NCBI RefSeq assembly: GCF_000015825.1
Contig: NC_009051.1
Coordinates: 310,001-374,000, forward strand
From: Methanoculleus marisnigri JR1
GTDB taxonomy: Archaea; Halobacteriota; Methanomicrobia; Methanomicrobiales; Methanoculleaceae
Direction: 5' to 3'
Length of the DNA: 64,000 nucleotides
Shown here: one piece after another, positions 40,413-49,583 of the stretch
Layout of the letters: each line of letters begins with the position of its first letter
Numbering within the stretch: position 1 is the first letter of the stretch
Made by a program: the position numbers and the translations under genes
The notes under the pieces: generated by a model
The model's database searches: none
Seen by the model: only the letters and a program-made list of their open reading frames with translations
What the model was told of the DNA's origin: nothing

Positions 40413-42125
40413 TCATTGTGTCGTATCGACCTCGATCACCCGCGGGTTATGGAGGTGTTCCTCGAAGAGCGAGTAGTTGTCGAGTTTCACGCTGTAGTGC
40501 CGGAGGAAGTGCTCGTAGATGTCTCTCTGCACCTGCGCGTTCTCCGGGACCTTCACGTCGACCCAGACCGTCCGCTTTGCGGGCTCCGAGACGACCTCGC
40601 CGTCCCGGACGGTCACGATGCCGTCCTTGACGAGCCAGGCGCACCGGGAGAATGCCTTCTCGATCATTGCGGGGTCGGAGGGCATATCTTCGGGGTTGAG
40701 GGAGTATACGGCGATATCGGCATCCATGCCGGGGGCAAGCCCGCCGTAGGTGTTGCCGATGCCGAGCGCCTTTGCCGGCCCCGCCCGGGTCATCTGCGCG
40801 ATCTCATACAGCGTGAGTTCGCGGTCGATGCTGTCGATTGAGGTGGCGTCGATCGTCCGCTCGAGCCACTTGAACGTCTTCATCGTCTCGTCACGTGCGC
40901 CCCTGCTCATCAGCCAGGCGATGACCTGCGGGTAGCGGGTGAACGGCCCGGCATTCGGGTGGTCGGTGGTGACGAACGTCCGCATCAGGTCTCTGGAGAG
41001 GAGGGCGATCTCCAGGCCGACGGCCCACTGGATGGTGCAGACCTTGACCTTCGGGCTGTAGATGTAGGGCACGACGCCCGCGGAGGTCTCGAGTTCCACG
41101 TCCACGTTTGCCCACTTCAGGTTGTTGAGGCCGCGCAGATGGTGCTCGAACGGCCCGTCGGCGGTCATGGTGGTGGTCTCGTCGAGGGTCACCTGACCTA
41201 TGTCGACGGTGATGTTGTCGTGGCTGTTCACGTAGTCCATCACGTCTTTTGCCCGGGACTCGAAGTTCCCCCAGGAGTCGCCGCCGTAGGCGTGGAACTG
41301 AAGGTGCGTGATGTGCAGCACCTGTTCGCGGCCGAAGTCGTTCTTCGGGGCGTAGCCTTCGGCGAGTTTGAGCGACTCGAGCGTGTCGGTGTAGTTGCCC
41401 GGGTTTCCGAGGTTGTTGCAGTGCAGGTGCACCGAGTGGGGGAGACCGAGATACTCGTTCGTCTCGATGAGACCCTTCACGATCTCCGCCGGGGCGATAT
41501 CGAAGTACGGGACCGGGTCGTGGATGTGCTCGCAGTTCAGGCCCCAGCCCCAGGCTTCGGAGCCGCCGGGGTTGACGACCTTGAGGCCGAACCCGCGTGT
41601 TGCCCGGAGAAGCCAGGCGGTATACGCGGCGTTGTTCTCGATTTCGTTATTTTTGAGGTATTCAAGGGTGAACCAGTTGTTTCCGAAGACCGGCATCGCG
41701 GCGATGTCGATGATCGGGGTATCCCGGATCTCTTCGTGGACGTGCGGGGAGTGGAGCGGGGGCATCGCCGCCTCGTTGACGAAGACGTAGCCCATCCGAG
41801 CGTAGTCGTAGCCGGTCTTGAACGTGGAGGGGACGGAGCAGCCCATCTCCATGCGGCTGCACGTGGGGGATTTGTGGGGGCTCTTGAAGAGTTTGTCCTC
41901 CGGTCGGAAGAGCCGGCCGACGTTCACCTTCGGCCCGACCACGTGAGAGTGGATGTCGACGCCGCCCGCCATCACGGTCATGCCGGCCGCGTCGATCGTC
42001 TTCGGGCTGTTGAGGGCGCTGGTCTCGACGATCTTGCCGTCCTTGACTCCGATGTCCATGCGGTCGCCCTTGATCCCCTGCAGGGGATCGAAGACGAACC
42101 CGTTCCTGATCAGTAGTTCGCTCAT
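40413..42125 (-). CDS. fwdA: Formylmethanofuran dehydrogenase subunit A (amidohydrolase)
   Basis: 570 residues of the amidohydrolase superfamily. Zinc ligands include DIHSH (His59, His61), VHLHCNNLG, HITHLQFHAYG and the late Asp in TTDHPNAGPFTRYP. It condenses formate, made by FwdB from CO2 and passed through a tunnel, with methanofuran. ATG 42125; SD in the short gap after fwdB. The lysine that is carboxylated in the family is expected in the KVVNPGG region but was not verified. Confidence 0.95.
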   Translation of the reverse strand: MSELLIRNGFVFDPLQGIKGDRMDIGVKDGKIVETSALNSPKTIDAAGMTVMAGGVDIHSHVVGPKVNVGRLFRPEDKLFKSPHKSPTCSRMEMGCSVPSTFKTGYDYARMGYVFVNEAAMPPLHSPHVHEEIRDTPIIDIAAMPVFGNNWFTLEYLKNNEIENNAAYTAWLLRATRGFGLKVVNPGGSEAWGWGLNCEHIHDPVPYFDIAPAEIVKGLIETNEYLGLPHSVHLHCNNLGNPGNYTDTLESLKLAEGYAPKNDFGREQVLHITHLQFHAYGGDSWGNFESRAKDVMDYVNSHDNITVDIGQVTLDETTTMTADGPFEHHLRGLNNLKWANVDVELETSAGVVPYIYSPKVKVCTIQWAVGLEIALLSRDLMRTFVTTDHPNAGPFTRYPQVIAWLMSRGARDETMKTFKWLERTIDATSIDSIDRELTLYEIAQMTRAGPAKALGIGNTYGGLAPGMDADIAVYSLNPEDMPSDPAMIEKAFSRCAWLVKDGIVTVRDGEVVSEPAKRTVWVDVKVPENAQVQRDIYEHFLRHYSVKLDNYSLFEEHLHNPRVIEVDTTQ

Positions 42126-42128
42126 GCT

Positions 42129-43499
42129 TCACTCCTCCGCGCGGACGCCTTCGGGCGCTGCCTTCGCCGGTCCTTTTGCAGTCTCTTCGGCTTCCAGTTC
42201 GCCGAGCCTCTTGTGGATCCGCTCGAAGAGTTCCTCGTCGCTGATGACGCCCTCGGGCGGGTCGATGACCTTGCGGTACTGGATCGGGACGTTGTCCATC
42301 CGATAGACGATGCCCGGGACCTCGACCCCGACGATTCCTACCGGGATGTGGAGGTCGGAGATCTCGCTCGCCATGCAGATGTTCGGGTCGATGGTGATCC
42401 AGGGGTGCTTTCTCAGGTGCTTGACCGCCTCGATCGGGAAGTGGGCGCCGGCATCGGTTCCGATGTTGATGAAAGCGTCCACCTCGTCGCGCATGGCAAG
42501 GTCGACGGAGCTCGTCTCGCCGGGGTTCATGTGGGCGATGTCCTTCTTCGTCAGGTCGAGACAGTAGGGGAACCCGTACTGCCATGACCAGACCGCGCCC
42601 GGTCCGGTGATGTTGTAGTGGCCCCGCATCGCCATGATCGTCCACTTGGTGTAGTCGTTGAGGTCACGGGTCAGGCTGATGGCGATGTCCACGTTGTGGT
42701 TCCTGCCGTCGGAGTGGCAGAGCCCCATGCCGTAGAAGATGGTGCCGAACCGGGCCTTCTTCATGATATTGGCAACCTCGAGGATCTGCTCGCGCTTGAT
42801 CCCGGCAACCTCCTCGGGGATCTCGTGGCCCCGGACGACGGCGCGGAACGCGTCGAAGAGCTCGTAGTCGTGCCCCTGCTTCACCTGCAGGTAGATGTCC
42901 GCCACCTGGGCAGTGTCGGTGTGCCTCGGGTCGATGACGATGATCTTGCGGCTCTTGTGGCCCTTGCCGGTGAAGAAGCCGCGGGGGAAGATCGAGTAGC
43001 GGGACATGTGCCGCGGGTGGGCGTGGGCGGGGTTTGCGCCCCAGTAGACGATGACGTCCGCCCGGTTCTTCGTCTCGCCGAGGGTGCAGCTCGGGTAGCC
43101 GTTGTCGAATATGGCGAGGAACGAGGAGCCGTGGCAGATGGACGCGCAGTTGTCGAGCACGGCCCCCGCTCTCTCGGCGACCTTGGCCGCGGCGGCCATG
43201 CCCTCGCAGTTGGTCGATCCGAACCCATAGATCAGGGGTTTCTTTGCATCATAGAGCACTTTTGCCGCATAGTCGACCGCCTCGTCGTAGGAGATATCCT
43301 TGTAGGTGCCGTCCGGCTGGCGGAGGCGGGGCAGCTTGACTCTCTCGCTGCCGGTCGCGTGGTGGAAGATCTGGTTGCCGATGGCACAGGCATTCTCCAC
43401 CTCGAGGATCTGTTTTCCGTCGTCCGATACGGTCACGACAAGGTCGTCGCAGCAGACGCCGCAGTAGGGGCATCCGACATTCTCAATCTTCTTTGGCAT
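42129..43499 (-). CDS. fwdB: Formylmethanofuran dehydrogenase subunit B (Mo/W-pterin catalytic subunit)
   Basis: 456 residues. N-terminal [4Fe-4S] site in CPYCGVCCDD, and Cys122 in NCASICHGSS at the position of the metal ligand (Cys here, selenocysteine in some methanogens). It binds the bis-molybdopterin guanine dinucleotide cofactor and reduces CO2 to formate with ferredoxin electrons. Whether it uses Mo or W cannot be read from the sequence. ATG 43499 overlaps the fwdD stop by one base (TAATG), with GAGGTGA upstream. Confidence 0.95.
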   Translation of the reverse strand: MPKKIENVGCPYCGVCCDDLVVTVSDDGKQILEVENACAIGNQIFHHATGSERVKLPRLRQPDGTYKDISYDEAVDYAAKVLYDAKKPLIYGFGSTNCEGMAAAAKVAERAGAVLDNCASICHGSSFLAIFDNGYPSCTLGETKNRADVIVYWGANPAHAHPRHMSRYSIFPRGFFTGKGHKSRKIIVIDPRHTDTAQVADIYLQVKQGHDYELFDAFRAVVRGHEIPEEVAGIKREQILEVANIMKKARFGTIFYGMGLCHSDGRNHNVDIAISLTRDLNDYTKWTIMAMRGHYNITGPGAVWSWQYGFPYCLDLTKKDIAHMNPGETSSVDLAMRDEVDAFINIGTDAGAHFPIEAVKHLRKHPWITIDPNICMASEISDLHIPVGIVGVEVPGIVYRMDNVPIQYRKVIDPPEGVISDEELFERIHKRLGELEAEETAKGPAKAAPEGVRAEE

Positions 43500-43912
43500 T
43501 ACTGATCACCTCTCCACATCCCGACGGCTCCCTGGACGAGTTCGAGCGCGCTCTTGCGCCTCTCCCCGTTCACCGACTCGACCGTCACGGGGAAACCGCT
43601 GTACTGCGGCTCCCCGGTCGCCTGGGTCCGGGGAGGTACCACCTGGTTTGCCCAGACACCCTGCGGGATGAATGCAAGGCCAGGGTAGAGCGACTGACGC
43701 CCTTTGACGGCCTTGACGACCACGCTTCCGCATTCACTCGTCACCCGTACCAGCTGGTTCGGAACCAGGCCGAGCGCCTTAACGTCGTCGTCGTGCATCT
43801 CGATGATCGAGCAGGCCTCGAAGTATTCCGGGGTCGTTTTGCCCTTTTCCATCGCAACGCCTTCTTCGATGGAGCGCTGGGTGATCATGTTCAATGTAAT
43901 CCTGTTCGCCAT
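43499..43912 (-). CDS. fwdD: Formylmethanofuran dehydrogenase subunit D (molybdopterin dinucleotide-binding)
   Basis: 137 residues of the molydop-binding beta-barrel: LNMITQRSIEEGVAMEKGKTTPEYFEACSIIEMHDDDVKALGLVPNQLVRVTSECGSVVVKAVKG. In other enzymes this domain is the C-terminus of the FwdB-like subunit. First gene of the operon fwdD-fwdB-fwdA-fwdC (then moeA). It is preceded by a leader with tandem hairpins (43945-44048). Genes for FwdE/F/G-type ferredoxin subunits are not in this window. Confidence 0.92.
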   Translation of the reverse strand: MANRITLNMITQRSIEEGVAMEKGKTTPEYFEACSIIEMHDDDVKALGLVPNQLVRVTSECGSVVVKAVKGRQSLYPGLAFIPQGVWANQVVPPRTQATGEPQYSGFPVTVESVNGERRKSALELVQGAVGMWRGDQ

Positions 43913-43944
43913 GGTTTTGCCTCGATGTAGTTGGAAAGGCCGGC

Positions 43945-44048
43945 CTCCCGGGTTTTCGGGAGACCTGCCGCAGGTACGGTAACCCCGGCAACGCCCGTTA
44001 TCGGGTACTCCGTTGCGTCGGAGGATCTACCGGGATTTCTATACCCGG
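43945..44048 (-). promoter_or_regulatory. Five tandem hairpins upstream of fwdDBAC
   Basis: Five perfect hairpins stand in a row: CTCCCG/CGGGAG (43945-43962), ACCTG-CCG-CAGGT (43963-43975), CCCG-TTAT-CGGG (43994-44005), CTCCG/CGGAG (44008-44023) and CCGGG/CCCGG (44030-44048). The last encloses a TATA-like TATAGAAAT on the minus strand. If transcription starts further upstream (TTAAATAC, about 44151-44158), all five would lie in the fwd leader RNA. They end 33 nt before the fwdD ATG. Known bacterial Moco riboswitch structure was not matched. Confidence 0.45.
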
Positions 44049-44214
44049 CAAGCAGAACCTTCCGACATGGTGGGGCCCTGCTCACCCGAGGAAACGAAAC
44101 ATCCGGGCGGAGCACCGGGCGGATCGTTTTGTCATAACTTGTAATGTTTTGTATTTAACCATTCCGAATTTGTAAGCAACTAAAGATTACAAACTTTACA
44201 ATGAGGTGTTTGAA

Positions 44215-44241
44215 ATGAGTTATTTTTACCCGGCGGGATGA
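44215..44241 (+). CDS. Possible 8-codon leader ORF (MSYFYPAG)
   Basis: ATG at 44215 is preceded by GAGGTG with 6-nt spacing, the best ribosome site in this intergenic region, and encodes MSYFYPAG before TGA. It lies about 30-60 nt after a TATA-like TTTGTATTTAAC on the plus strand. It could be a leader peptide or uORF or a chance match. Confidence 0.2.
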   Translation: MSYFYPAG

Positions 44242-44650
44242 TCCGCGGTGTATTGCAGAATAGTCATAGCATGAGACGGCGTCGGCTGCCGGTGCCGGGG
44301 GTTGAAGGATGGAGGCCGTGGGGAGGCGGAAAACAGGCATGCTCTTCTCGTTGTCCGGGGTAGGCCGGATTGTGAAGGTGGTATATAATTGTATTTTTTT
44401 TCCTTCCGGCCGTTGACATGGGTATTTAAGAAAAGACTGTCTGGGTACCTGGTTCTCAGGAAATCCTCTCCAGAGGGAGGTAGAATTATATATTTTTACG
44501 TCCCACTTTAATGACTGGGTACAGCTGAATACTTTTCAAGAGTAATAACTTTAATTATTGCTATTAGTGTTGTTCCACGTAATATTTAATATGTCTCTTT
44601 TGCAGACCCTTCTTCGGGACGATAACGCCTGACGGGCCGCGGAGAGAAAT

Positions 44651-44682
44651 CCTTTTTAATGATCGAGTTCAATTATTTGAAC
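44651..44682 (+). promoter_or_regulatory. Candidate mcr promoter with dyad
   Basis: CCTTTTTAATG (44651-44661) is a TATA-type box, followed by a perfect dyad GTTCAA-TTAT-TTGAAC (44667-44682), where transcription would begin. If used, the mcrB leader would be about 230 nt. A second candidate start is the TATA at CTCTTATAG (about 44794-44802) with a leader of roughly 90 nt. Confidence 0.4.
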
Positions 44683-44912
44683 TATTGAATCCCGATTTTA
44701 AAATATCCAATTAGGAATATAATTGATATTAATATTACTTTTTGCAAAAAAATCCGTCTTATTTCGCAAATTTTATTAATAACTCTCCTTCTACTCTTAT
44801 AGTCCCTTTTGGGACGTGCAGTAGCGGCCTTCAGGGATCCGGAGCGGGTGTTTGCCCCGTGATCTCTTGCATGAACGGAACGTATTGAACAAGGGTAAAA
44901 GGATGAAATACT

Positions 44913-46217
44913 ATGGCTAAATACACGGAAACAATCGATCTCTATTCTGATGACGGGAAGCTGCTCAAGAGCGGCGTCGCCCTCGACAGAATCAGCCCGC
45001 TGGTTAACCCGGCCACAGGTAAGATCATCGACCTGACCAAGAGAACGATCAGCGTAAACCTTGGCGGCATCCAGGATGCACTCAAGGTTGGCAAGCTTGG
45101 AAAGGGCAAGATCAAGGGAAGAGAACTCGATCTCCCCATCATGGAGAACAAGGACGCGATCGTCGCCAAGATCAAGGAGATGATCCAGGTCGAGGAGGGT
45201 GACGACACCGAGATCATGGAATTCAACGGTGGAAAGCTCCTGCTTGTCCAGGTTCCGACGAAGCGCCTGGTCAACGCGTCCACCTACGATGCCGCGATCA
45301 CCTCGGTTGCAGCCGCGACCACCTTCTCGATCGTCGACCAGTTCAACATCGACGCCTTCAACGCATCCACCGTCAAGGCGGCTTGCTGGGGCAGTTACCC
45401 CCACACGCAGGACATGGAGGGTGCACTCGTTACGTCGATCCTGACGATCCCCCAGAACAACGAGGGTATCGGCTACGCGCTCCGGAACATCCCCGTCAAC
45501 CACACCGTCATGATGACCGGCAGGAACGCCCTGCAGGGTGCAGCACTCTCGTCCACCCTCGAGACCGCCGGTATCTTCGAGATGGGATCCGCCGTCGGGC
45601 CGTTCGAGCGTGCCCAGCTGCTCGCCTACGCCTACCAGGGCCTGAACGCGAACAACATGGTCTACGACCTCGTCAAGGCAAACGGCCAGAACGGCACCGT
45701 CGGTACCGTCGTCCAGAGCCTTGTCGAGCGCGCCATCGAGGACAAGGTCATCGCTCCGGGCAAGAAGGGCGGGTACTTCCAGTTCTACGACACGAAGGAC
45801 CCCATGCTCTGGAACGCCTACGCCGCCGCAGGAACCATGGCAGCCACCATCGTCAACTGTGGTGCCGGACGGTTCGCCCAGGCGGTCTCCGCGACGCTCC
45901 TCTACTTCAACGACCTGCTCGAGCACGAGACCGGTCTCCCGAGCACCGACTACGGCCGTGTCATGGGTACCGCCGTCGGGTTCTCGTTCTTCAGCCACTC
46001 GATCTACGGTGGTGGCGGCCCCGGTATCTTCAACGGTAACCACGTTGTGACCCGGCACGCAAACGGTGTGGCTATCCCGTGCGTGGTCGCCGCAGCGGCG
46101 CTCGACGCCGGAACGCAGATGTTCTCGCCCGAGAGCACCTCCAAGCTCTTCGCCGACACCTACGGTAAGATCGACGTCTTCAACAAGCCGATCGACCAGA
46201 TCGCAAACGGAGCCTGA
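44913..46217 (+). CDS. mcrB: Methyl-coenzyme M reductase beta subunit
   Basis: 434 residues, normal McrB length. With McrA and McrG it forms the (alpha-beta-gamma)2 enzyme with coenzyme F430 that releases methane from methyl-CoM and CoB. Family stretches include GKLLLVQVPTKRLVNAST, AACWGSYPHTQDMEGA, SAVGPFERAQLLAYAYQGLNANN and GFSFFSHSIYGGGGPGIFNGNHVVTRHANG. Codon choice is biased to frequent C-ending codons, as for a very highly expressed protein. First gene of mcrBDGA; AGGATGA is the ribosome site. Confidence 0.97.
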   Translation: MAKYTETIDLYSDDGKLLKSGVALDRISPLVNPATGKIIDLTKRTISVNLGGIQDALKVGKLGKGKIKGRELDLPIMENKDAIVAKIKEMIQVEEGDDTEIMEFNGGKLLLVQVPTKRLVNASTYDAAITSVAAATTFSIVDQFNIDAFNASTVKAACWGSYPHTQDMEGALVTSILTIPQNNEGIGYALRNIPVNHTVMMTGRNALQGAALSSTLETAGIFEMGSAVGPFERAQLLAYAYQGLNANNMVYDLVKANGQNGTVGTVVQSLVERAIEDKVIAPGKKGGYFQFYDTKDPMLWNAYAAAGTMAATIVNCGAGRFAQAVSATLLYFNDLLEHETGLPSTDYGRVMGTAVGFSFFSHSIYGGGGPGIFNGNHVVTRHANGVAIPCVVAAAALDAGTQMFSPESTSKLFADTYGKIDVFNKPIDQIANGA

Positions 46218-46233
46218 GCGAGCAGAGATTCGA

Positions 46234-46713
46234 ATGACGAACGCCGCATTTCCGCAACTCAGGATTGTGCCCGTACGGATGCTCAAGCCTGAGACAGCAG
46301 AACGCCTGCTCAATATGCTTGCCTGCGTCGCCGGCATCCGCCGAATGATGATTCACGGGCCCGGCCTGCCGAAGGTTGTCCCTTACGGGCCGGCACGGGG
46401 GAGCCCGAACCCTCACTCCGACCGCAGAGCGATCCGCGTCGCCGACGCCGAGATTGCGCTGCGCGTCCAGGTGGGCATGGTCATCCTGGAGGTCGAGGAC
46501 GCTTCCGTCATCGAGGAGGTTCGGTCGCTCTGCGACGGCTTCTTTGTGGAGTTCCCCTACCTGCTCCAGGAAGGCAGGTTCATGAAGACCGCCCCGACGC
46601 TCGTGGACTACGCGAAATATGGGCCGGACGCCGATACATCGCTCGTCGGTCTCACGGATCCCCGGAATGGGGAGAAACCGGTGGTTATCCGGACGGAACA
46701 GTGTGGCGCATAA
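46234..46713 (+). CDS. mcrD: Methyl-coenzyme M reductase operon protein D
   Basis: 159 residues, McrD family: FPQLRIVPVRMLKPETAERLLNMLACVAGIRRMMIHGPGLPKVVPYGPARG and ILEVEDASVIEEVRSLC. It is not part of the mature enzyme; McrD is associated with assembly or activation of Mcr. The ATG at 46234 is 16 nt after mcrB; the upstream open frame lies within mcrB. Codon bias is weaker than in mcrB/G/A, as expected for a non-structural protein. Confidence 0.93.
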   Translation: MTNAAFPQLRIVPVRMLKPETAERLLNMLACVAGIRRMMIHGPGLPKVVPYGPARGSPNPHSDRRAIRVADAEIALRVQVGMVILEVEDASVIEEVRSLCDGFFVEFPYLLQEGRFMKTAPTLVDYAKYGPDADTSLVGLTDPRNGEKPVVIRTEQCGA

Positions 46714-46789
46714 ATCACGGAAATATGGCTGAAACTCATTCAAGACAGGAAATGGATAAGATATCAATCACTTTGAGGTGAATGGAAAC

Positions 46790-47554
46790 ATGGCATACAA
46801 GCCCCAGTACGGTCCCGGGACATCGATTGTCGCCGCGAACCGGCGCAAACAGATGGACCCCAAACAGAAGCTTGAGAAGGTTCGTTCAGTAACGGATGAG
46901 GACATTGTGCTGATCCTCGGCCACCGCGCTCCCGGATCGGCATACCCGACGGCTCACCCCCCGCTCGCCGAGCAGCAGGAAGTCAACTGCCCGATGCGCA
47001 AGCTCGTCAAGCCCACCGAAGGTGCGAAGGCCGGCGACCGCGTCCGCTACATTCAGTTCGCGGACTCGATGTTCAACGCCCCCTCGCAGCCCTACCAGCG
47101 GACCTACACCGAGATGTACCGCTTCCGCGGTATCGACCCCGGTACGCTCTCCGGTCGTCAGATCGTCGAGTGCCGCGAGCGTGACCTCGAGAAATACGCG
47201 AAGGATCTCATCGAGACCGAGATGTTCGACCCCGCTCTCGTCGGCATCCGCGGTGCGACCGTGCACGGTCACTCGCTCCGTCTCGCTGAAGACGGCATGA
47301 TGTTCGACATGCTCCAGAGGAACGTCCTCGGCGAGGATGGTATCGTCAAGTACGTCAAGAACCAGATCGGCGAGCCCCTCGACCGTGCGGTTGCCGTTGG
47401 CAAGCCCATGGACGAGAAGTGGCTCAAGGCCCACACGACGATCTACCACTCGCTCGTAGGAACCTCGTACCGTGACGACACCGAGTACATCGAATACGTC
47501 CAGCGGATCCACTCGCTGAGAACGAAATACGGCTTCATGCCGAAAGAGGAGTGA
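46790..47554 (+). CDS. mcrG: Methyl-coenzyme M reductase gamma subunit
   Basis: 254 residues, Mcr[102 protein letters not shown] 46790 has GAGGTGA 8 nt upstream; a GTG at 46778 overlaps that site and is rejected. It follows mcrD directly, so there is no mcrC between D and G. Strong codon bias for high expression. Confidence 0.97.
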   Translation: MAYKPQYGPGTSIVAANRRKQMDPKQKLEKVRSVTDEDIVLILGHRAPGSAYPTAHPPLAEQQEVNCPMRKLVKPTEGAKAGDRVRYIQFADSMFNAPSQPYQRTYTEMYRFRGIDPGTLSGRQIVECRERDLEKYAKDLIETEMFDPALVGIRGATVHGHSLRLAEDGMMFDMLQRNVLGEDGIVKYVKNQIGEPLDRAVAVGKPMDEKWLKAHTTIYHSLVGTSYRDDTEYIEYVQRIHSLRTKYGFMPKEE

Positions 47555-47559
47555 TTACA

Positions 47560-49266
47560 ATGGCAAAGATTGAAAGATCCCAGAAGCTCTTCCTGAAGGC
47601 TCTCAAGGAGAAGTTCCAGGGTCAGGACGTCGAGTCCGAGACCGCTGAGTTCTACAACTTCAACGGCGTCCGCCAGTCCCCCCGTAAGATGGAGTTCATG
47701 AAGGCAAGCCGCGCCGTCGAGATGGACCGGGGTATCTCCATGTATGACCCCGAGCGCTGCCACCTGGGCGGTATCCCGATGGGCCAGCGCCAGCTGATGA
47801 CCTACGAGGTCTCCGGCACCGGCGTCTTCGTGGAGGGCGACGACCTGCACTTCGTCAACAACTCTGCAATGCAGCAGATGTGGGATGACATCAGGAGAAC
47901 CGTCATCGTCGGGATGGACCTCGCCCACCAGACACTGCAGAAGCGTCTCGGTAAGGAAGTTACCCCCGAGACGATCAACGAGTACCTCCACATCCTGAAC
48001 CACGCGATGCCCGGCGGCGCCGTCGTCCAGGAGCACATGGTCGAGACCCACCCCGGCCTCGTCGATGACTGTTACGTCAAGGTCTTCACCGGCGACCAGG
48101 AGCTCGCAGATGACATCGAGCCCCAGTTCCTGCTGAACATCGAGAAGCTCTTCCCCGCGAAGCAGGCCGAGGAACTCAAGGCCGAAGTCGGCAAGAGCAT
48201 GTACCAGGCGATCCACATCCCGACCGCGGTCTCCAGGACCTGCGACGGTGGAACGACCTCCCGGTGGTCTGCGATGCAGATCGGTATGTCCTTCATCGCT
48301 GCGTACCGGATGTGCGCCGGTGAAGCGGCCGTCGCCGACCTCTCCTACGCTGCAAAGCACGCAGGCGTCGTCCAGATGGGATCGATCCTGCCCGCCCGGC
48401 GTGCCCGTGGCCCGAACGAGCCCGGCGGTATCAAGTTCGGTCTCTTCAGCGACATCATCCAGGCGAACCGCAAGTACCCCAACGACCCCGCAAAGGCCTC
48501 CCTTGAGGTCGTCGGCGCCGGAACCATGCTCTACGACCAGATCTGGCTCGGCTCCTACATGTCCGGCGGCGTCGGCTTCACCCAGTACGCAACCGCGGCC
48601 TACACCGACAACATCCTCGACGAGTTCACCTACTACGGTATGGACTACGCCAAGGACAAGTACAAGGTCGACTGGAAGAACCCGAGCCCGAGCGACAAGG
48701 TCAAGCCGACCCAGGAGATCGTCAACGATCTCGCAACCGAGGTCACCCTCAACGCCATGGAGCAGTACGAGCAGTTCCCGACCATGATGGAGGACCACTT
48801 CGGCGGGTCCCAGCGTGCCGGTGTCATCGCCGCCGCGTCCGGTCTCACGACCTCCATCACGACCGGCAACTCGAACGCCGGCTTAAACGGCTGGTACCTC
48901 TCCATGCTCCTGCACAAGGACGGATGGTCGCGTCTCGGCTTCTTCGGCTACGACCTGCAGGACCAGTGCGGTTCCGCGAACTCCCTCTCCATGGTCTCCG
49001 ACCGTGGTCTGATGGGCGAACTGCGTGGTCCGAACTACCCGAACTACGCGATGAACGTCGGACACCAGGGCGAGTACGCCGCCATCGTCGGTGGTTCCCA
49101 CTACGGCCGCGGCGATGCGTTCTGCTACAGCCCGCTCGTCAAGGTCTGCTTCGCCGACCCGAGCCTGAGGTTCGACTTCGCCGAGCCCCGCCGCGAGTTC
49201 GCGAAGGGTGCAATCCGCGAGTTCATGCCCGCCGGCGAGCGTTCGCTCATCATCCCGGCGCGGTAA
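47560..49266 (+). CDS. mcrA: Methyl-coenzyme M reductase alpha subunit
   Basis: 568 residues. The active-site region [13 protein letters not shown] holds the Gly that is thioamidated (Gly463), the Asp that can be didehydrated (Asp468) and the Cys that can be methylated (Cys470). The methyl-Arg segment [10 protein letters not shown] is at about 281-290. The phylogenetic-marker segments [25 protein letters not shown] and [18 protein letters not shown] are present. The start MAKIERS at 47560 uses GGAGTGA, which overlaps the mcrG stop. Canonical methane-forming McrA, no sign of alkane-type changes. Confidence 0.98.
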   Translation: MAKIERSQKLFLKALKEKFQGQDVESETAEFYNFNGVRQSPRKMEFMKASRAVEMDRGISMYDPERCHLGGIPMGQRQLMTYEVSGTGVFVEGDDLHFVNNSAMQQMWDDIRRTVIVGMDLAHQTLQKRLGKEVTPETINEYLHILNHAMPGGAVVQEHMVETHPGLVDDCYVKVFTGDQELADDIEPQFLLNIEKLFPAKQAEELKAEVGKSMYQAIHIPTAVSRTCDGGTTSRWSAMQIGMSFIAAYRMCAGEAAVADLSYAAKHAGVVQMGSILPARRARGPNEPGGIKFGLFSDIIQANRKYPNDPAKASLEVVGAGTMLYDQIWLGSYMSGGVGFTQYATAAYTDNILDEFTYYGMDYAKDKYKVDWKNPSPSDKVKPTQEIVNDLATEVTLNAMEQYEQFPTMMEDHFGGSQRAGVIAAASGLTTSITTGNSNAGLNGWYLSMLLHKDGWSRLGFFGYDLQDQCGSANSLSMVSDRGLMGELRGPNYPNYAMNVGHQGEYAAIVGGSHYGRGDAFCYSPLVKVCFADPSLRFDFAEPRREFAKGAIREFMPAGERSLIIPAR

Positions 49267-49281
49267 ACAACTCCATAACCC

Positions 49282-49290
49282 TTTTTATTT
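49282..49290 (+). terminator. Terminator after mcrA
   Basis: CTTTTTATTT begins 15 nt after the mcrA stop; a T-rich archaeal terminator for the mcr operon. Confidence 0.6.
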
Positions 49291-49296
49291 GCACGT

Positions 49297-49382
49297 CCTC
49301 ATAATCCGCGATCGCAAGCATTCCTGCCGATCAGCTGGAGAAGGTGGAGCGAGTGGTCCTCACTCGCCCACGTATTATGAGG
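49297..49382. ncRNA. Possible small structured RNA downstream of mcrA
   Basis: A perfect 9-bp closing repeat (CCTCATAAT, 49297-49305; ATTATGAGG, 49374-49382) surrounds a perfect 7-bp hairpin (49349-49367). No promoter is obvious within it, so it may be a processed mcr 3' end, a separate RNA, or just a DNA palindrome. Confidence 0.25.
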
Positions 49383-49583
49383 TTGAGTGTTCGTATCATG
49401 ATGTATGCTGTTTTTATAGCGGAACGTCGCATTTGCCGGGTTCCCCGTCCGTAAAGAACCCGTCTCGGTCGCCGGGAGGCGCGCGGGGGTTGGGATGGGG
49501 TGCGTGGTGGTGGGCGAAACCCCTGTTGCAAAGATGCTCCACACCCTGGGTGCCTGGAGGTTCAGGCAAGTGTAAGGCTCGAG

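Larger units (their letters stand above)
43913..44912. other. Divergent control region between fwd and mcr operons
   Basis: 1,000 bp between the two main methanogenesis operons. The fwd-proximal 200 bp is GC-rich and hairpin-forming. From about 44115 to 44830 the DNA is markedly AT-rich against the GC-rich genome, with several TATA-like stretches (near 44151, 44384, 44430, 44483, 44651, 44795). A perfect dyad TTTGTAA-N11-TTACAAA lies at 44169-44193, and CTGGGTAC occurs near both 44440 and 44514. A hairpin GTCCC-TTTT-GGGAC is at 44802-44815. mcrB has AGGATGA as ribosome site at 44900-44906. No ordinary gene is seen. Confidence 0.6.

Noticed and set aside
43945-44048. Known Moco/Tuco riboswitch
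   Set aside because: The hairpin series does not match the bacterial Moco aptamer layout as I know it; kept only as an unassigned structured leader.
43931-44137. 68-codon plus-strand ORF in the fwd leader
   Set aside because: It reads through the tandem hairpins, has no ribosome site, and the hairpins explain the sequence better.
44682-46337. 551-codon minus-strand frame over mcrB
   Set aside because: Shadow of the highly biased mcrB codons; its C-terminal end runs through AT-rich non-coding DNA.
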